Shown here one piece after another: positions 35,361 through 43,631 of a stretch of DNA of 64,000 nucleotides. The first letter of the stretch is position 1, and every line of letters begins with the position of its first letter. The stretch covers positions 2,649,777 to 2,713,776 of the forward strand of contig NZ_CP019335.1 of NCBI RefSeq assembly GCF_002813915.1, given 5' to 3'. Under the pieces are notes generated by a model, which saw nothing but the letters and a program-made list of their open reading frames with translations, was not told the origin of the DNA and did not search any database. The translations under genes were made by a program, and so were the position numbers. The stretch comes from Tenacibaculum sp. SZ-18. Lineage in GTDB: Bacteria; Bacteroidota; Bacteroidia; Flavobacteriales; Flavobacteriaceae.

Positions 35361-35576
35361 ATGAATGCTAATTTACTTTTACTTATCACGTTAGCAGTTA
35401 TAGTTATTAGTTGCGATACAAGACCAAAATTTGTTCAGGAATTTGAGAAGAATAAAGATGTATATAAGTACCAATGGACTGTGACTGATCTAGGAAAATT
35501 AGTTGACACAACACTTACAATTCAACCAATCAAACCGATAATCCAGCAAAAACAGCTTTCTTGGAGGCACGATTAA
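35361..35576 (+). CDS. Short lipoprotein, probably truncated
   Basis: 71 residues with a lipobox (VISC, Cys18) and only ~50 mature residues ending IIQQKQLSWRHD. It opens a cassette starting GTTAGCGCAAA, but no matching end TTTGCGCTAAC follows; the next end belongs to a different cassette. So this gene is probably the 5' remnant of a cassette fused by deletion to the Lnt-like gene 40 bases downstream. Confidence 0.5.
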   Translation: MNANLLLLITLAVIVISCDTRPKFVQEFEKNKDVYKYQWTVTDLGKLVDTTLTIQPIKPIIQQKQLSWRHD

Positions 35577-35615
35577 ATTGATATTGACAGCATATTAATT
35601 TAACACATAGAAAAA

Positions 35616-37112
35616 ATGAAAGCTCTTAGAAAAGTAATCTTCGTATCCATTTTATTTTTATTTCTTTTATTTTCGAACGGTCAATATGCTGTCTTTTTTG
35701 CCATTTGGATTGCCACACCCATGCTTCTTTTTGCTGTTCGAAAATTAAAAAGATGGCAAGGCTTCTTATTTGCGTTTTTAACCTTAGGGATAAGCTATTA
35801 TATAGGTTTTGATGTCTTGCCATTCTTACCCGTTGCTATATCAATTGTTATCAGTGTAATTTTTAGTGTATTTGCCTCTTTACCCTACTTAATTGATTCT
35901 TTTTTTCCAAAAAAGAGAGGTTCATTTCTGAGTACATTAATACTTCCCTGTTCTGCAGTTTTATTAGAATATGCTTATCACCTGATTAATCAATATGGTA
36001 ATTGGGGTCATTTCGCCTATTCGCAACAATCACAGCATCTTTTGCTTCAATCTATTTCCGTTTTTGGAATGGGTTACATCACTTTTTTAATTAGTTGGTT
36101 TGCCTCGGTTAGTAATTGGGTTTATGAACAGCGAAACAACGGGGGAAATATAAAAAAGGGAGTACTTACTTATAGTCTTGTTTTGGGCTTGACAATGATG
36201 TATGGCGGCTATCGCGTAACATTTCAGAAATCTAATTCCGAAACTGTTCGGGTAGCTTCTATTTCTGCATTGGATAGTCTTAAAGTCTTTGTCGATATTC
36301 AAGGATTGAATAATAAAGAAACTGAAGATGATGTGAAGATTGAAACCCGGAGAAATGCTTCGAAACTAAATCAAAATTTATTTGACAGAAGTATCGCACA
36401 AGCCCAGGCTGGAGCTAAAATAGTTTTTTGGGCAGAAGGCAATGCAGTCATATTAAAAGGAGATGAAAATGAACTCTATGAAAAAGCTAGTGAAATAGCT
36501 TTGGAACAAAATATCTATTTAGGTTTGGGAGTAGCGGTAGTGGACCCGACTAATAGCAAATTCCTTGAAAATAAATTTGTTGTATTTGACCAGTCTGGCA
36601 ATAAAGTGATTGATTACTGGAAAGGTATCTCGGTTCCAGGTGGCGAAGCTGAAGTCAGTAATAATAAGGCTACTGGAATTCAAAAGGCAATAACACCGTA
36701 TGGAACAATTGCAGGAGCCATATGTTTTGATTTAGATTTCCCTGATTATCTGAAACAAGCAAAGGGTTCTGATATTCTTTTGGCACCAAGCAATGATTGG
36801 AAAGAAATTGACCCAATTCATACAGATATGGCAAAATTCAGAGCGATTGAACAAGGATTTAATTTGATTCGTCAAACCAGCTTCGGTTTATCTGCAGGAA
36901 CTGATTATACAGGAAAAATAATTAGTGAAATGGATCATTTTACCGATAATGATAAAACACTAATAACACAACTACCAACAAAAGGAGTTCGTACTATATA
37001 TTCTATGATTGGAGATAGTTTCATTGTTTTTTGTTTACTCCTATTTGTTTTGACAGGTATAATCCTTAAAAAACGGGAAACAGTTAGTTTAAAAACCAGT
37101 CACTTTCTTTAA
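35616..37112 (+). CDS. Apolipoprotein N-acyltransferase-like nitrilase
   Basis: 498 residues. The N-terminal ~200 are hydrophobic with about six membrane helices; residues ~210-470 form a nitrilase-superfamily domain: IVFWAEGNAV (Glu), YWKGISVPGGEAEV (Lys) and GAICFDLDFPDYL (Cys), then LAPSNDW and a final membrane helix. This is the Lnt architecture (acyl transfer to lipoproteins in the inner membrane) but with diverged motifs, so it may be an Lnt paralogue with another substrate. It is interesting beside so many cassette lipoproteins. Its attC is dead at both cores. Confidence 0.7.
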   Translation: MKALRKVIFVSILFLFLLFSNGQYAVFFAIWIATPMLLFAVRKLKRWQGFLFAFLTLGISYYIGFDVLPFLPVAISIVISVIFSVFASLPYLIDSFFPKKRGSFLSTLILPCSAVLLEYAYHLINQYGNWGHFAYSQQSQHLLLQSISVFGMGYITFLISWFASVSNWVYEQRNNGGNIKKGVLTYSLVLGLTMMYGGYRVTFQKSNSETVRVASISALDSLKVFVDIQGLNNKETEDDVKIETRRNASKLNQNLFDRSIAQAQAGAKIVFWAEGNAVILKGDENELYEKASEIALEQNIYLGLGVAVVDPTNSKFLENKFVVFDQSGNKVIDYWKGISVPGGEAEVSNNKATGIQKAITPYGTIAGAICFDLDFPDYLKQAKGSDILLAPSNDWKEIDPIHTDMAKFRAIEQGFNLIRQTSFGLSAGTDYTGKIISEMDHFTDNDKTLITQLPTKGVRTIYSMIGDSFIVFCLLLFVLTGIILKKRETVSLKTSHFL

Positions 37113-37139
37113 AACTAGGGTGAACAGTATAAAGCCAGT

Positions 37140-37270
37140 TGCCAAAAATGTATATGACAAATAGCGGTTTAGTACTTCAATCAAAGTTAGTTCTGTAAAT
37201 TTACAATCAGTGCTAACCCTAAATTAAGGGCATAAAAATCCGCTACTTTTCATATACGAGACCATTAACT
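37140..37270 (+). repeat. attC46, both cores mutated, 131 nt
   Basis: R'' TGCCAAA 37140-37146 (AAC to AAA) and R' ATTAACT 37264-37270 (GTT to ATT). Arms TATATGACAAATAGCGG and CCGCTACTTTTCATATA remain. Confidence 0.7.
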
Positions 37271-37277
37271 ATCATTA
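37264..37277 (+). mobile_element. Stub of an NC1 cassette interrupted by IS copy 3
   Basis: ATTAACTATCATTA matches the NC1 left end (GTTAACTATCATTG) apart from the mutated first base; the rest of NC1 is absent downstream of the IS. Confidence 0.5.
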
Positions 37278-37316
37278 TGACCCGTCCTGAATAAAGGCTA
37301 CATAATTTTAAACATT

Positions 37317-37619
37317 ATGTATAAAAACGACAAAGTCATCAGACGTTATTCAGAACCTTTTAAATTGAAAATTTTAGACGAACTTACAACCGGAAAATTA
37401 AACAAGTATCAATTAGGTAAGGCATATGGTATTGCTCCAACTACCATTAATGAATGGATTAAAAAGTATAACCGTAAAGACCTTATGAATACCAGAATAA
37501 CCGTGAAAACTAAGGATGAAATAACCAGAATTAAACAACTTCAAAAAGAGATTGAACAACTAAAAAAAACTCTTGTTAAAAAAAGACTTGGATGCTATGA
37601 TTCAAGATTCATACCTTGA
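37317..37619 (+). pseudogene. IS3-family OrfA, frameshifted (copy 3)
   Basis: Identical to the other OrfA copies up to about residue 85, then an extra A in the run 37562-37569 (eight A instead of seven) shifts the frame to an early stop. The rest of orfA continues in another frame to 37689. The element probably cannot make OrfAB without a compensating slip. Confidence 0.8.
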
Positions 37620-37724
37620 AGTTGCTGCTGAAGACCTTGGTTATAAATCTGTAGCAGAACTAAAAAAAAAGCTAAATATAGAGCGTTAATTACATCTAAA
37701 ACCAAAGCTAAAGGATTTGCGTCT

Positions 37725-38540
37725 TTGACAACTATAACTAACTGTTTCGGACTTAAACGTGATGCATATTACAAATATAAACACAGAGCTGATAAACGTT
37801 TAAAGCTAGAACAACAGATTATTCAAATTGTTAAGCAAAAACGCAAATCCTTACCAAGAGAAGGTGTGCGTAAACTCAAAATATCCTTGAAAAACGATTT
37901 TGATAATGCAAATATTAAAGTAGGAAGAGACATGCTATTCAATGTGCTTAGAAAACACAATATGCTCACAACCAGAAAGAAACCTAGTTATAGAACTACC
38001 AATTCTTTTCATAGATTCTATAAATACAAAAACATTATAAAAGATGTGCTTGTTGATAGACCTAACCAGGTATGGGTAAGTGATATCACATACATCAGAA
38101 CTGTAAAGGGATTTTGTTATTTAGCCCTTATAACCGACTTGTATTCTAGAAAAATAATAGGGTATGATCTCAGTGATAGCTTAGAGCTTAGCGGCTGTGT
38201 AAGAGCATTAAAAAAAGCATTATATCAAGCTAAAAATACGGATGAACTCATACATCACTCCGATAGAGGAATACAATATTGCAGTAATCTATACACACAA
38301 ATTTTAAAAGGAAAGAACATTAAAATTAGCATGACAGAAGATAATCATTGTTATGAAAATGCTGTCGCTGAAAGGGTAAATGGTATATTAAAAGATGAGT
38401 TTTACTTAGATCAAACCTTTGATAATGTGATACATGCAAAAAGAGCTGCAAAAAATGCAATCAATCTATACAACCAAATAAGATTACACGTATCTTTAGA
38501 CTATAAAACACCAAATATGGTATACAAATTAACAGCCTAA
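37725..38540 (+). CDS. IS3-family OrfB DDE transposase, copy 3
   Basis: Intact rve domain. It differs from the others mainly at its N-terminus (TNCFGLKRDAYYKYKHRAD), hinting at a mosaic. Without a working OrfA it may be silent. Confidence 0.85.
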   Translation: MTTITNCFGLKRDAYYKYKHRADKRLKLEQQIIQIVKQKRKSLPREGVRKLKISLKNDFDNANIKVGRDMLFNVLRKHNMLTTRKKPSYRTTNSFHRFYKYKNIIKDVLVDRPNQVWVSDITYIRTVKGFCYLALITDLYSRKIIGYDLSDSLELSGCVRALKKALYQAKNTDELIHHSDRGIQYCSNLYTQILKGKNIKISMTEDNHCYENAVAERVNGILKDEFYLDQTFDNVIHAKRAAKNAINLYNQIRLHVSLDYKTPNMVYKLTA

Positions 38541-38596
38541 ATCAATTTTTAACCTGTAGCCATATTTCAGGACTAGACATTAATTAAAATGAAAAT

Positions 38597-39904
38597 ATGA
38601 ACGAGAATACAATAGACAGTTTACGGAATGCTTTAAAGCATTCGCCTAATAACATCCCTTTAAGACAATTACTAGCTGACACTTTATTGACTTTGAACAG
38701 ACTTGATGAAGCTGAAACTGAATTTTCAACACTTCTTAAAATATCAAATGATAGTAAAGCTAAACTTGGACTGGCTAGAGTGTTTTTCAAAAAAAGAAGT
38801 TATTCTGCCTGCAATGTTATTCTAGAAGAAGTAATAGAAAAAGGGACAAACGACATAAGTGTTTACACACTTTACGCTAAAGGACTCTTAAAAGAACATT
38901 CGGTAGCAAAAGCAATAGATACTTATAAAAAAGCATTAGAAATAGACCCGAAATATTATGATGAAGAACTTGACAATCAGTTACGTCAGAAAGGAAGTAA
39001 TGAAATTTCAGAAGAGGAAGAAGAAATTGATAGTCGTTTTTTGCTAAAACCCAATATCAATTTCAGTGATGTTGGTGGTATGGAAACAGTTAAGAAAGAA
39101 ATTGAACTTAAAATTATAAAACCACTACTTCACCCTGAACTTTACCAAGCATACGGTAAAAAAGTAGGTGGTGGTATTTTGCTTTATGGCCCACCAGGTT
39201 GCGGCAAAACATTTATTGCGAAAGCGACAGCCGGACAAGTAAATGCAAAGTTTATAAGTGTTGGCTTAAACGACATTTTGGATATGTGGATTGGTAACAG
39301 TGAAAAAAATCTGCATGAAATATTTGAACTAGCAAGAAACAATACGCCATGTGTTTTATTCATAGACGAAATTGACGCTTTGGGTGCAAGTAGAAGCGAC
39401 ATGAAACAATCAAGTGGAAGACATTTAATCAACCATTTTCTTCAAGAACTTGACGGAATTGAAAGTGCAAATGAAGGTGTCTTAATAATTGGAGCAACGA
39501 ATACGCCTTGGAATCTTGACTCTGCATTTAGACGCCCAGGAAGATTTGACAGAATTGTATTTGTTCCGCCACCTGACGTAACAACAAGAGAGTCAATTCT
39601 AAACTTAAAACTGAACAACAAACCAACTGGAATTATTGATTTACATAGCATTTCGAAGAAAGCTGCTAATTATTCAGGAGCAGACATAGACGCAATTATT
39701 GACATTGCAATAGAACAAAAGCTCGAATCTTCATTTAGCGATGGTATTCCAAGACCACTTGAAACACGTGATTTGTTAAATGCATTAAAAAAACACAAAC
39801 CAAGTACGCAAGAATGGTTTTCAACAGCTAAGAACTTTGCAATGTTTGCAAATGATTCAGGACTTTATGACGAAATTTTAACTTACTTGAAAATTAAGAA
39901 ATAG
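38597..39904 (+). CDS. TPR-AAA+ ATPase (CDC48-like)
   Basis: 435 residues. N-terminal TPR helices (residues 1-125: NRLDEAETEFSTLLKISNDS, AIDTYKKALEIDPKYYDEEL), then one AAA+ module: VGGMETVKKEIELKIIKPL entry helix, Walker A GPPGCGKT (198-205), Walker B CVLFIDEID (~252-260), sensor GATNTPWNLD and arginine-finger region RRPGRFDRIVF. It is probably a substrate remodeller that recruits clients through the TPR part. It is followed after one base by a TPR membrane protein, so the two probably work together. The cassette front was lost at IS copy 3. Confidence 0.85.
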   Translation: MNENTIDSLRNALKHSPNNIPLRQLLADTLLTLNRLDEAETEFSTLLKISNDSKAKLGLARVFFKKRSYSACNVILEEVIEKGTNDISVYTLYAKGLLKEHSVAKAIDTYKKALEIDPKYYDEELDNQLRQKGSNEISEEEEEIDSRFLLKPNINFSDVGGMETVKKEIELKIIKPLLHPELYQAYGKKVGGGILLYGPPGCGKTFIAKATAGQVNAKFISVGLNDILDMWIGNSEKNLHEIFELARNNTPCVLFIDEIDALGASRSDMKQSSGRHLINHFLQELDGIESANEGVLIIGATNTPWNLDSAFRRPGRFDRIVFVPPPDVTTRESILNLKLNNKPTGIIDLHSISKKAANYSGADIDAIIDIAIEQKLESSFSDGIPRPLETRDLLNALKKHKPSTQEWFSTAKNFAMFANDSGLYDEILTYLKIKK

Positions 39905-39905
39905 T

Positions 39906-41162
39906 ATGAAAGAAGAAAAAAGGCTATCTAAAGTTGAAATTCTAATTCAACAGAAAAAGTTTGGTGAAGCAGAAAAACTACTATCTGAACTACTTACAGA
40001 AGATTCAAACAACATTCGATTTCTCACTTTGTTGGCAGAGGTTTATTTGCAACAAGATAAATTTGATAATGCAAATAGTATTATTGAAAATTCAATCGGG
40101 CTGTCTCCCGATACACCTCATTTGTTTTATATTAAATCTCGAGTTGCTATTCAGCAAGACAAAATAAGCGAAGCTGAGAAGAATATAAATCAAGCTATTG
40201 AACTTGACCCTTATGATGCTGATTACTTTGCTTTATTGGCAAACATTAAGTTGGGGCGTAAACAGTTTGAAGAAGCGCTCGACACAGCAAACAGAGCTCT
40301 AGAAATAGATTCAGAAAATCTATTGGCATTAAATACAAGAAGCACCGCATTAAATAAACTTAATCGAAGTGAAGAGTCTTTTGAAACAATTGAAGGTGCG
40401 TTACGCGAAGACCCCAATAATGCTTTTACTCATGCAAATTATGGTTGGGGTTTACTCGAAAAAGGTGACCATAAAAAAGCATTAGTGCATTTTAAAGAAG
40501 CTTTAACAAATGACCCAACTTTTGAATACGCACAATCAGGAATACTTGAAGCAATTAAAGCAAAAAACCCCATTTACAGGATATTCTTGAAGTACTCGTT
40601 TTTTATGAGCAATCTAACTGCAAAATATCAGTGGGGAGTTATTATTACATTTTATCTTGGTTTTAAAGGATTAAAAATAATAGCTCGTAATAACGAAGGA
40701 CTTCAACCCTATTTGATACCGCTAATCATAGCTCTTGCTTTCATTGCTTTTTCAACTTGGATTATAGCACCAATAAGTAATTTGTTTTTGAGATTTAACA
40801 AATACGGACAATTACTTCTCGACAAAAAAGAAAAAATGAGTTCAAATTTTGTAGCTATTAGTTTGAGCATATTTTTAGGTGGACTACTTCTTTATTTTAC
40901 ATTATCGGACAATAAAATGTTGACTATTGCTGCCTTTGGTTTTACTATGATGCTGCCATTGGGTACAATGTTCTCTCCCTCAAAGAACAAATTCGGTCTA
41001 TTGATTTATTCAATTGCTTTGGCTTTCATAGGACTTACAGCAATCGGACTAACTTTTTCAACAGGAGAAATGTTCAACTTAATGTCGGTTGTTTTCATTT
41101 TTGGATTTGTAGCATTTCAATGGGTAGCAAACTACATGTTAATAAAAGAGGACAACCTCTAA
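39906..41162 (+). CDS. TPR protein with C-terminal membrane domain
   Basis: 418 residues. Residues 1-215 are five or six TPR units (FGEAEKLLSELLTEDSNNI, ISEAEKNINQAIELDPYDAD, FEEALDTANRALEIDSENLL, HKKALVHFKEALTNDPTFEY). Residues ~230-415 contain about six membrane helices (LIPLIIALAFIAFSTWIIAP, AISLSIFLGGLLLYFTL, LLIYSIALAFIGLTAIGLTF). Starts one base after the AAA+ gene. It may dock the ATPase at the membrane; the task is unknown. Confidence 0.8.
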   Translation: MKEEKRLSKVEILIQQKKFGEAEKLLSELLTEDSNNIRFLTLLAEVYLQQDKFDNANSIIENSIGLSPDTPHLFYIKSRVAIQQDKISEAEKNINQAIELDPYDADYFALLANIKLGRKQFEEALDTANRALEIDSENLLALNTRSTALNKLNRSEESFETIEGALREDPNNAFTHANYGWGLLEKGDHKKALVHFKEALTNDPTFEYAQSGILEAIKAKNPIYRIFLKYSFFMSNLTAKYQWGVIITFYLGFKGLKIIARNNEGLQPYLIPLIIALAFIAFSTWIIAPISNLFLRFNKYGQLLLDKKEKMSSNFVAISLSIFLGGLLLYFTLSDNKMLTIAAFGFTMMLPLGTMFSPSKNKFGLLIYSIALAFIGLTAIGLTFSTGEMFNLMSVVFIFGFVAFQWVANYMLIKEDNL

Positions 41163-41177
41163 TGAATAAATAACTAC

Positions 41178-41309
41178 CGCCAAAAAAGCGCATAGTTAAT
41201 TGCTATTCCTTGCTAAACACAAAGTAAATGATTTTTTATAAAGCTAGTGTTTAGCTAAAAAAAATGTTTTTTTTCAAATACGCAACTAACCATACACAAA
41301 AAGTTGTGC
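41178..41309 (+). repeat. attC47, class E, degenerate R'', 132 nt
   Basis: R'' CGCCAAA 41178-41184 (AAC to AAA), R' GTTGTGC 41303-41309, preceded by AA instead of AC. Confidence 0.7.
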
Positions 41310-41327
41310 ATAATTAAATCTATCCTT

Positions 41328-42002
41328 ATGTTTAAAAAATTAGGAAAACATAATAAAAGAATTGACATTAAAGATGAAATAGAATACTTATCTCAATTAG
41401 ACGAGTATAACGAAATTGATTTTGAAAATACAGAAATTAAAAAACAACAACCTACAGAAAAATCTGATATAGATTATTCAGACATCTTAAACCAAGTCGA
41501 AGAATTTAAAAATAGGAAGGTTTACAAAAATTTAGATTTAGATACCCTTGAAAATACTGAAGACAAAAAGTTAATTCAGGTGATTTTTGATAATTTAACT
41601 GAAAAAATTGGGTCTGATTATGAGAATGAGTTGGAAATAATCAAATCATTTAATATCCATAGACAAGTAATTTATTCAATCTGGATTTTTAACACTGAAA
41701 TTGAAAATGGCGGACTTTTACAATTTTACGAGAACTCTAGTGGCAAATTTTCTATGCTTGCTCAAGAAAGTCTTAAATTGATCCAGGCTAATGAATCTTA
41801 TGATTTATTGAGAGAAGCAAACAATTACTTCAAGAGTTTTAAATATACATTTGGAAAAGTTAGAAGTTTGTATGACAGCTCGTTTGAATTTACCAAATTA
41901 AACGAACTTGAAAATAAATATTTTAAAATTACAGAAAAGGAAAATTTGGAAAAATTACAAATTAAGTACATCAGAGAAAACATCAAATATTTTATCGATT
42001 AA
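41328..42002 (+). CDS. Cassette DUF4375-domain protein
   Basis: 224 residues. ATG 41328 is preferred over TTG 41304, which is part of R'. The N-terminal 75 residues are acidic and low-complexity; residues ~95-220 hold a clear DUF4375/DMP19-like domain (YSIWIFNTEIENGGLLQFYE, NSSGKFSMLAQESLKLIQ). Third distinct DUF4375 protein of the array. Cassette ends GTTGTGCATA / TATGCACAAC match. Confidence 0.7.
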   Translation: MFKKLGKHNKRIDIKDEIEYLSQLDEYNEIDFENTEIKKQQPTEKSDIDYSDILNQVEEFKNRKVYKNLDLDTLENTEDKKLIQVIFDNLTEKIGSDYENELEIIKSFNIHRQVIYSIWIFNTEIENGGLLQFYENSSGKFSMLAQESLKLIQANESYDLLREANNYFKSFKYTFGKVRSLYDSSFEFTKLNELENKYFKITEKENLEKLQIKYIRENIKYFID

Positions 42003-42009
42003 AAACTAT

Positions 42010-42209
42010 GCACAACAAAAAACTGAGGTAAAAAACAAGCATTTAGAGAAAATTGAAAGTCCTGTTCTTTGAGCAGGCAACGCCAAAACAAAGTTTTGAC
42101 GTTTAACAAAAAAGAAAATTAAAAGTAAAAACGTTTGTTTTGGTGTAGTGGGTAACAGAAAGTGGTCTGCTTCTATCCTGCCCTACTATCCATACACAGA
42201 ACATTATGG
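42010..42209 (+). repeat. attC48, long, mutated R', 200 nt
   Basis: R'' GCACAAC 42010-42016. The R' position reads ATTATGG 42203-42209 (GTT to ATT). Recognised because the following cassette's end CCACAAC pairs with it. Confidence 0.6.
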
Positions 42210-42225
42210 TTAATTGAAAAAAATA

Positions 42226-42645
42226 ATGGGATTATATGCTCCAATAGTAAAAGGTGAGATTGAAGGTCTAAAAATTGGACTAGATACAGATTTAATATTA
42301 TGGGAACATACAAGAACTTTGGAATATGATCAACTTGAGGGTGAATGGCTAGTTGGGTTTGGTGTGGGATTCAACAAAGAACAAACTATAAGAAAAAAGC
42401 TTGCCGAAAACGCAAATGATAAAACTCTAAAGAAAAGAGTAAGTTCAATTCTATTCCTATTAGCAGAAATTCCTTATTCTGAATTTGAGACTGTTCTATT
42501 AAATAATCTTGAAAATCTTAAAAATTGGGGAACTGAGCGTATGACAAAAGAAATTGTTTCAGAGGTAGAATCACTAATCGAACAGGATAAACTTCAACGA
42601 GCATTGACACAAATTAAGATCTTTTATGAAAATCAAAAAAACTAA
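42226..42645 (+). CDS. Cassette gene, unknown 139-aa protein
   Basis: Start ATG 42226 (a TTG at 42214 is possible). Strand-rich N-terminus (GLYAPIVKGEIEGLKIGLDT, GEWLVGFGVGFN) and a helical C-terminal half. No family recognised. Between its stop and attC49 an open frame without a clear start (about 42,646-42,797, including SKLPSELSKLRESKQHN and FDLKRWIEINKN) looks like the tail of a second, broken gene. Confidence 0.55.
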   Translation: MGLYAPIVKGEIEGLKIGLDTDLILWEHTRTLEYDQLEGEWLVGFGVGFNKEQTIRKKLAENANDKTLKKRVSSILFLLAEIPYSEFETVLLNNLENLKNWGTERMTKEIVSEVESLIEQDKLQRALTQIKIFYENQKN

Positions 42646-42797
42646 TAGCTTTAATAAATTACTCAAAATTACCAAGTGAATTAAGTAAATTGAGGGAAAG
42701 TAAACAACATAACGAGATCAATAATGAGGTTTACTTATTGAAAAAACAAAAAATAAAGTTTGACCTAAAAAGGTGGATCGAAATAAATAAAAACTAA

Positions 42798-42849
42798 CCA
42801 CAACAAAACCTATACTGCATTTTAACGCAGCTTAGCCAAACCGTTGAAG
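42798..42849 (+). repeat. attC49, class D, 52 nt
   Basis: R'' CCACAAC 42798-42804, R' GTTGAAG 42843-42849. Arms CTATACTGC and GCAGCTTAG. Confidence 0.8.
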
Positions 42850-42870
42850 TGAATAAAACAAAAAATTATT

Positions 42871-43482
42871 ATGAAAAATGCTTTAATATTATCAATATAT
42901 CTTTCAATCTTTCATTTATTTGGTCAAGAATCCAATATTAATAATGCTGTTTTTATCAACTTTGAGCAGTTTAAAGATAATAAACCTTGTGAGGTTGAGA
43001 TACTCAATATAAAAGATAAGACGGATTTATTATTAACAGTAAAAAACATAGATTTAAAATGTAAAGGATTTAAAAAAATAAATAAGACAATTGCTATTAG
43101 ATACAATCAAGACTTGTATTACAATATGAGATACAATGTAGAGTTTATGACCAAGAATAGGTTTTCCAAGCTTGTTATTAAAGGAAAATACTGTGCATTT
43201 CTAGTTGATGAATCTTATCCAATAAATATACAAGGACAAGCAGGATTTAATACAGGAGGATTACTTGGAGCTTTGATACTAGGACCAAATGGAAAAAATA
43301 AAATATACTATTTAGATATAGATAAAGGACATAAAACCAAGGTTCTTACTAAAACTAGACTAAGAAAACTTTTAGAGGTTGATAAGGAACTACTTAACTC
43401 TTTTGATAATGAAATAAAAGAAAATTGGTCTGCCGAATTATTTTTGAATTATTTAGAACGACTTAACAAAATATATGAGTAA
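42871..43482 (+). CDS. Cassette secreted protein, 203 aa
   Basis: Signal peptide of ~19 residues (ALILSIYLSIFHLFGQ). The mature part has strands with two cysteines, then a Gly-rich hydrophobic stretch (GQAGFNTGGLLGALILGPNG) that could insert in a membrane, and a charged C-terminus. No family recognised. Confidence 0.6.
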   Translation: MKNALILSIYLSIFHLFGQESNINNAVFINFEQFKDNKPCEVEILNIKDKTDLLLTVKNIDLKCKGFKKINKTIAIRYNQDLYYNMRYNVEFMTKNRFSKLVIKGKYCAFLVDESYPINIQGQAGFNTGGLLGALILGPNGKNKIYYLDIDKGHKTKVLTKTRLRKLLEVDKELLNSFDNEIKENWSAELFLNYLERLNKIYE

Positions 43483-43489
43483 AAACTCA

Positions 43490-43622
43490 CTACAACACGA
43501 GGGTATAGTTTGTTGTTCTTTAAGTACTAAATAACAAAAATAATTGCTTAACCAAAGTCTAGTTTTTATTTACTAATTTAGAGTCAAAACATCACAAAAA
43601 ACCATACCCAAAACGGTTGGCA
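43490..43622 (+). repeat. attC50, 133 nt
   Basis: R'' CTACAAC 43490-43496, R' GTTGGCA 43616-43622. Arms GGGTATAGTTTGTTG and AAAAAACCATACCC. Confidence 0.75.
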
Positions 43623-43631
43623 ACTATTGTA

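Larger units (their letters stand above)
37278..38579 (+). mobile_element. IS3-family insertion sequence, copy 3 (1302 bp)
   Basis: Same ends as copies 1 and 2. Flanked by TTA on both sides (37275-37277 and 38580-38582), a 3-bp target duplication. One base longer than the others because of an extra A in orfA. Confidence 0.9.
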
